Positions 6,243 through 6,680 of a stretch of 6,680 nt of DNA are shown here, piece after piece. The DNA is from Bdellovibrionales bacterium. GTDB taxonomy: Bacteria; Bdellovibrionota; Bacteriovoracia; Bacteriovoracales; Bacteriovoracaceae. The stretch spans positions 1-6,680 of the forward strand of contig DAOVTR010000091.1 in NCBI GenBank assembly GCA_030633015.1, read 5' to 3'. Positions within the stretch are counted from its first letter, which is position 1. Every line of letters begins with the position of its first letter. A program made the position numbers and the translations under genes. The notes under the pieces were generated by a model. That model was not told the DNA's origin and made no database searches. It worked only from the letters and a program-made list of their open reading frames with translations.

Positions 6243-6677
6243 CTAGTCACCTATTTTATGGTATTTAAACGAGATATCAACGCTTGGAGGGGCGTAAGTG
6301 AGTGCTCCAACGCTGATAGCATCAATTCCTTTTATAAAATATTCATCAATATTATCAAGCTTTATTCCACCAGAGATTTCGTAAGTTATATTTTCAGGTT
6401 TATATGAAATAGCTTCGACAACTTCAGCAGGTGAAAAATTATCTAACATTACATGTTTAACGTTGCAATCTATGGCAATTTTAAGTTCTTCTAAATTGTG
6501 TACTTCAACTTCAATTGGTGTATAGAATCCTTGCATATTCTTAAAAAAATCAAGAGCTGGCCTGATTCCACCAAAAAATCGCTTATGGTTATCTTTGATC
6601 ATCCACATATCGGTTTGACCAAGGCGGCGATTATATGCCCCCCCGATTCTAACAGCATATTTTTGTAGTGATCTGAG
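6243..6677 (-). CDS. nadC: Nicotinate-nucleotide diphosphorylase (quinolinate phosphoribosyltransferase), C-terminal part; possibly disrupted
   Basis: NadC converts quinolinate and PRPP to nicotinate mononucleotide, the step after NadB/NadA, so the pair forms a NAD operon. The 145 codons seen (family total about 280) cover the C-terminal alpha/beta barrel half: LRSLQKYAVRIGGAYNRRLG, then MIKDNH with the quinolinate-contacting lysine, EVEVHNLEE with the conserved glutamate, MLDNFS with the conserved aspartate, EISGGI and DAISVGALTYAPPSVDIS. The ATG at 6608 is not the true start: family-conserved sequence continues upstream of it in the same frame. Directly before LRS, where the family has the glycine of TRKTxPGLR, the codon at 6680-6678 is TGA, so the frame closes at the window edge. 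This could be a nonsense mutation, a one-base deletion or a sequence error. The usual NHR is NRR here. A run of seven G at 6644-6638 does not shift the frame. Stop TAG lies two bases before nadB. Confidence 0.88.
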   Translation of the reverse strand, partial: LRSLQKYAVRIGGAYNRRLGQTDMWMIKDNHKRFFGGIRPALDFFKNMQGFYTPIEVEVHNLEELKIAIDCNVKHVMLDNFSPAEVVEAISYKPENITYEISGGIKLDNIDEYFIKGIDAISVGALTYAPPSVDISFKYHKIGD

Positions 6678-6680
6678 TCA

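Noticed and set aside
6243..6608. ATG at 6608 as the true start of a short NadC
   Set aside because: Conserved NadC sequence (LRSLQKYAVRIGG) continues upstream in frame, and a protein starting here would lack the N-terminal domain and part of the active site.
6678..6680. UGA recoded as glycine, as in Gracilibacteria/SR1, explaining the nadC TGA
   Set aside because: No other in-frame TGA occurs in the several long genes here despite many glycines, and the regulator gene uses TGA as its stop.
1..6680. CRISPR array, tRNA or rRNA genes
   Set aside because: No regularly spaced repeats, cloverleaf with CCA-type end, or rRNA-like conserved stretches were seen on reading either strand.

Overview
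The window is A+T-rich bacterial chromosome with tightly packed genes, export signals and Gram-negative-style periplasmic proteins. Low GC, frequent TTG/ATG starts after AGGAG-type ribosome sites, and secreted proteins of unknown family next to ordinary housekeeping genes would fit a Bdellovibrionota predator of the Bacteriovorax/Halobacteriovorax type. This assignment is an inference from overall style, not from a marker gene, and I hold it at about 50%.

Layout, left to right. Positions 3-677 (+) are the 3' part of a gene of unknown function that enters from outside the window. It is coupled by a one-base overlap to a small secreted two-cysteine protein (677-1048), and a strong intrinsic terminator (1075-1102) ends that unit. 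A promoter region then leads into an SLC13/DASS-type Na+/dicarboxylate symporter (1171-2607, +). This gene runs head-on into a leftward pair, overlapping its last gene by 26 bp. The pair is a Cro/CI-type HTH regulator (3349-3948, -) translationally coupled to a secreted protein with a von Willebrand A-like metal-site motif (2582-3352, -).

From the same 118-bp intergenic region a short pentapeptide-repeat protein (4067-4519, +) is transcribed divergently. That region holds a 6-5-6 palindrome, TTGACG-N5-CGTCAA, whose arms serve as the -35 box of the rightward promoter and probably also of the leftward one. This is an attractive operator for the HTH regulator. The pentapeptide gene ends at a strong terminator (4641-4673). 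The opposite strand from the right edge carries the NAD de novo synthesis genes nadC (partial) and nadB, two bases apart.

The most unusual part is the three-gene block at 2582-4519 (regulator, secreted VWA-like protein, divergent pentapeptide protein), lying between two metabolic units and apparently sharing one control site. A second point is nadC: the frame aligns well with the family up to the LRSLQKYAV segment, but the codon where a conserved glycine is expected, at the very edge of the window, reads TGA. The gene may therefore be broken, or the sequence may contain an error there.
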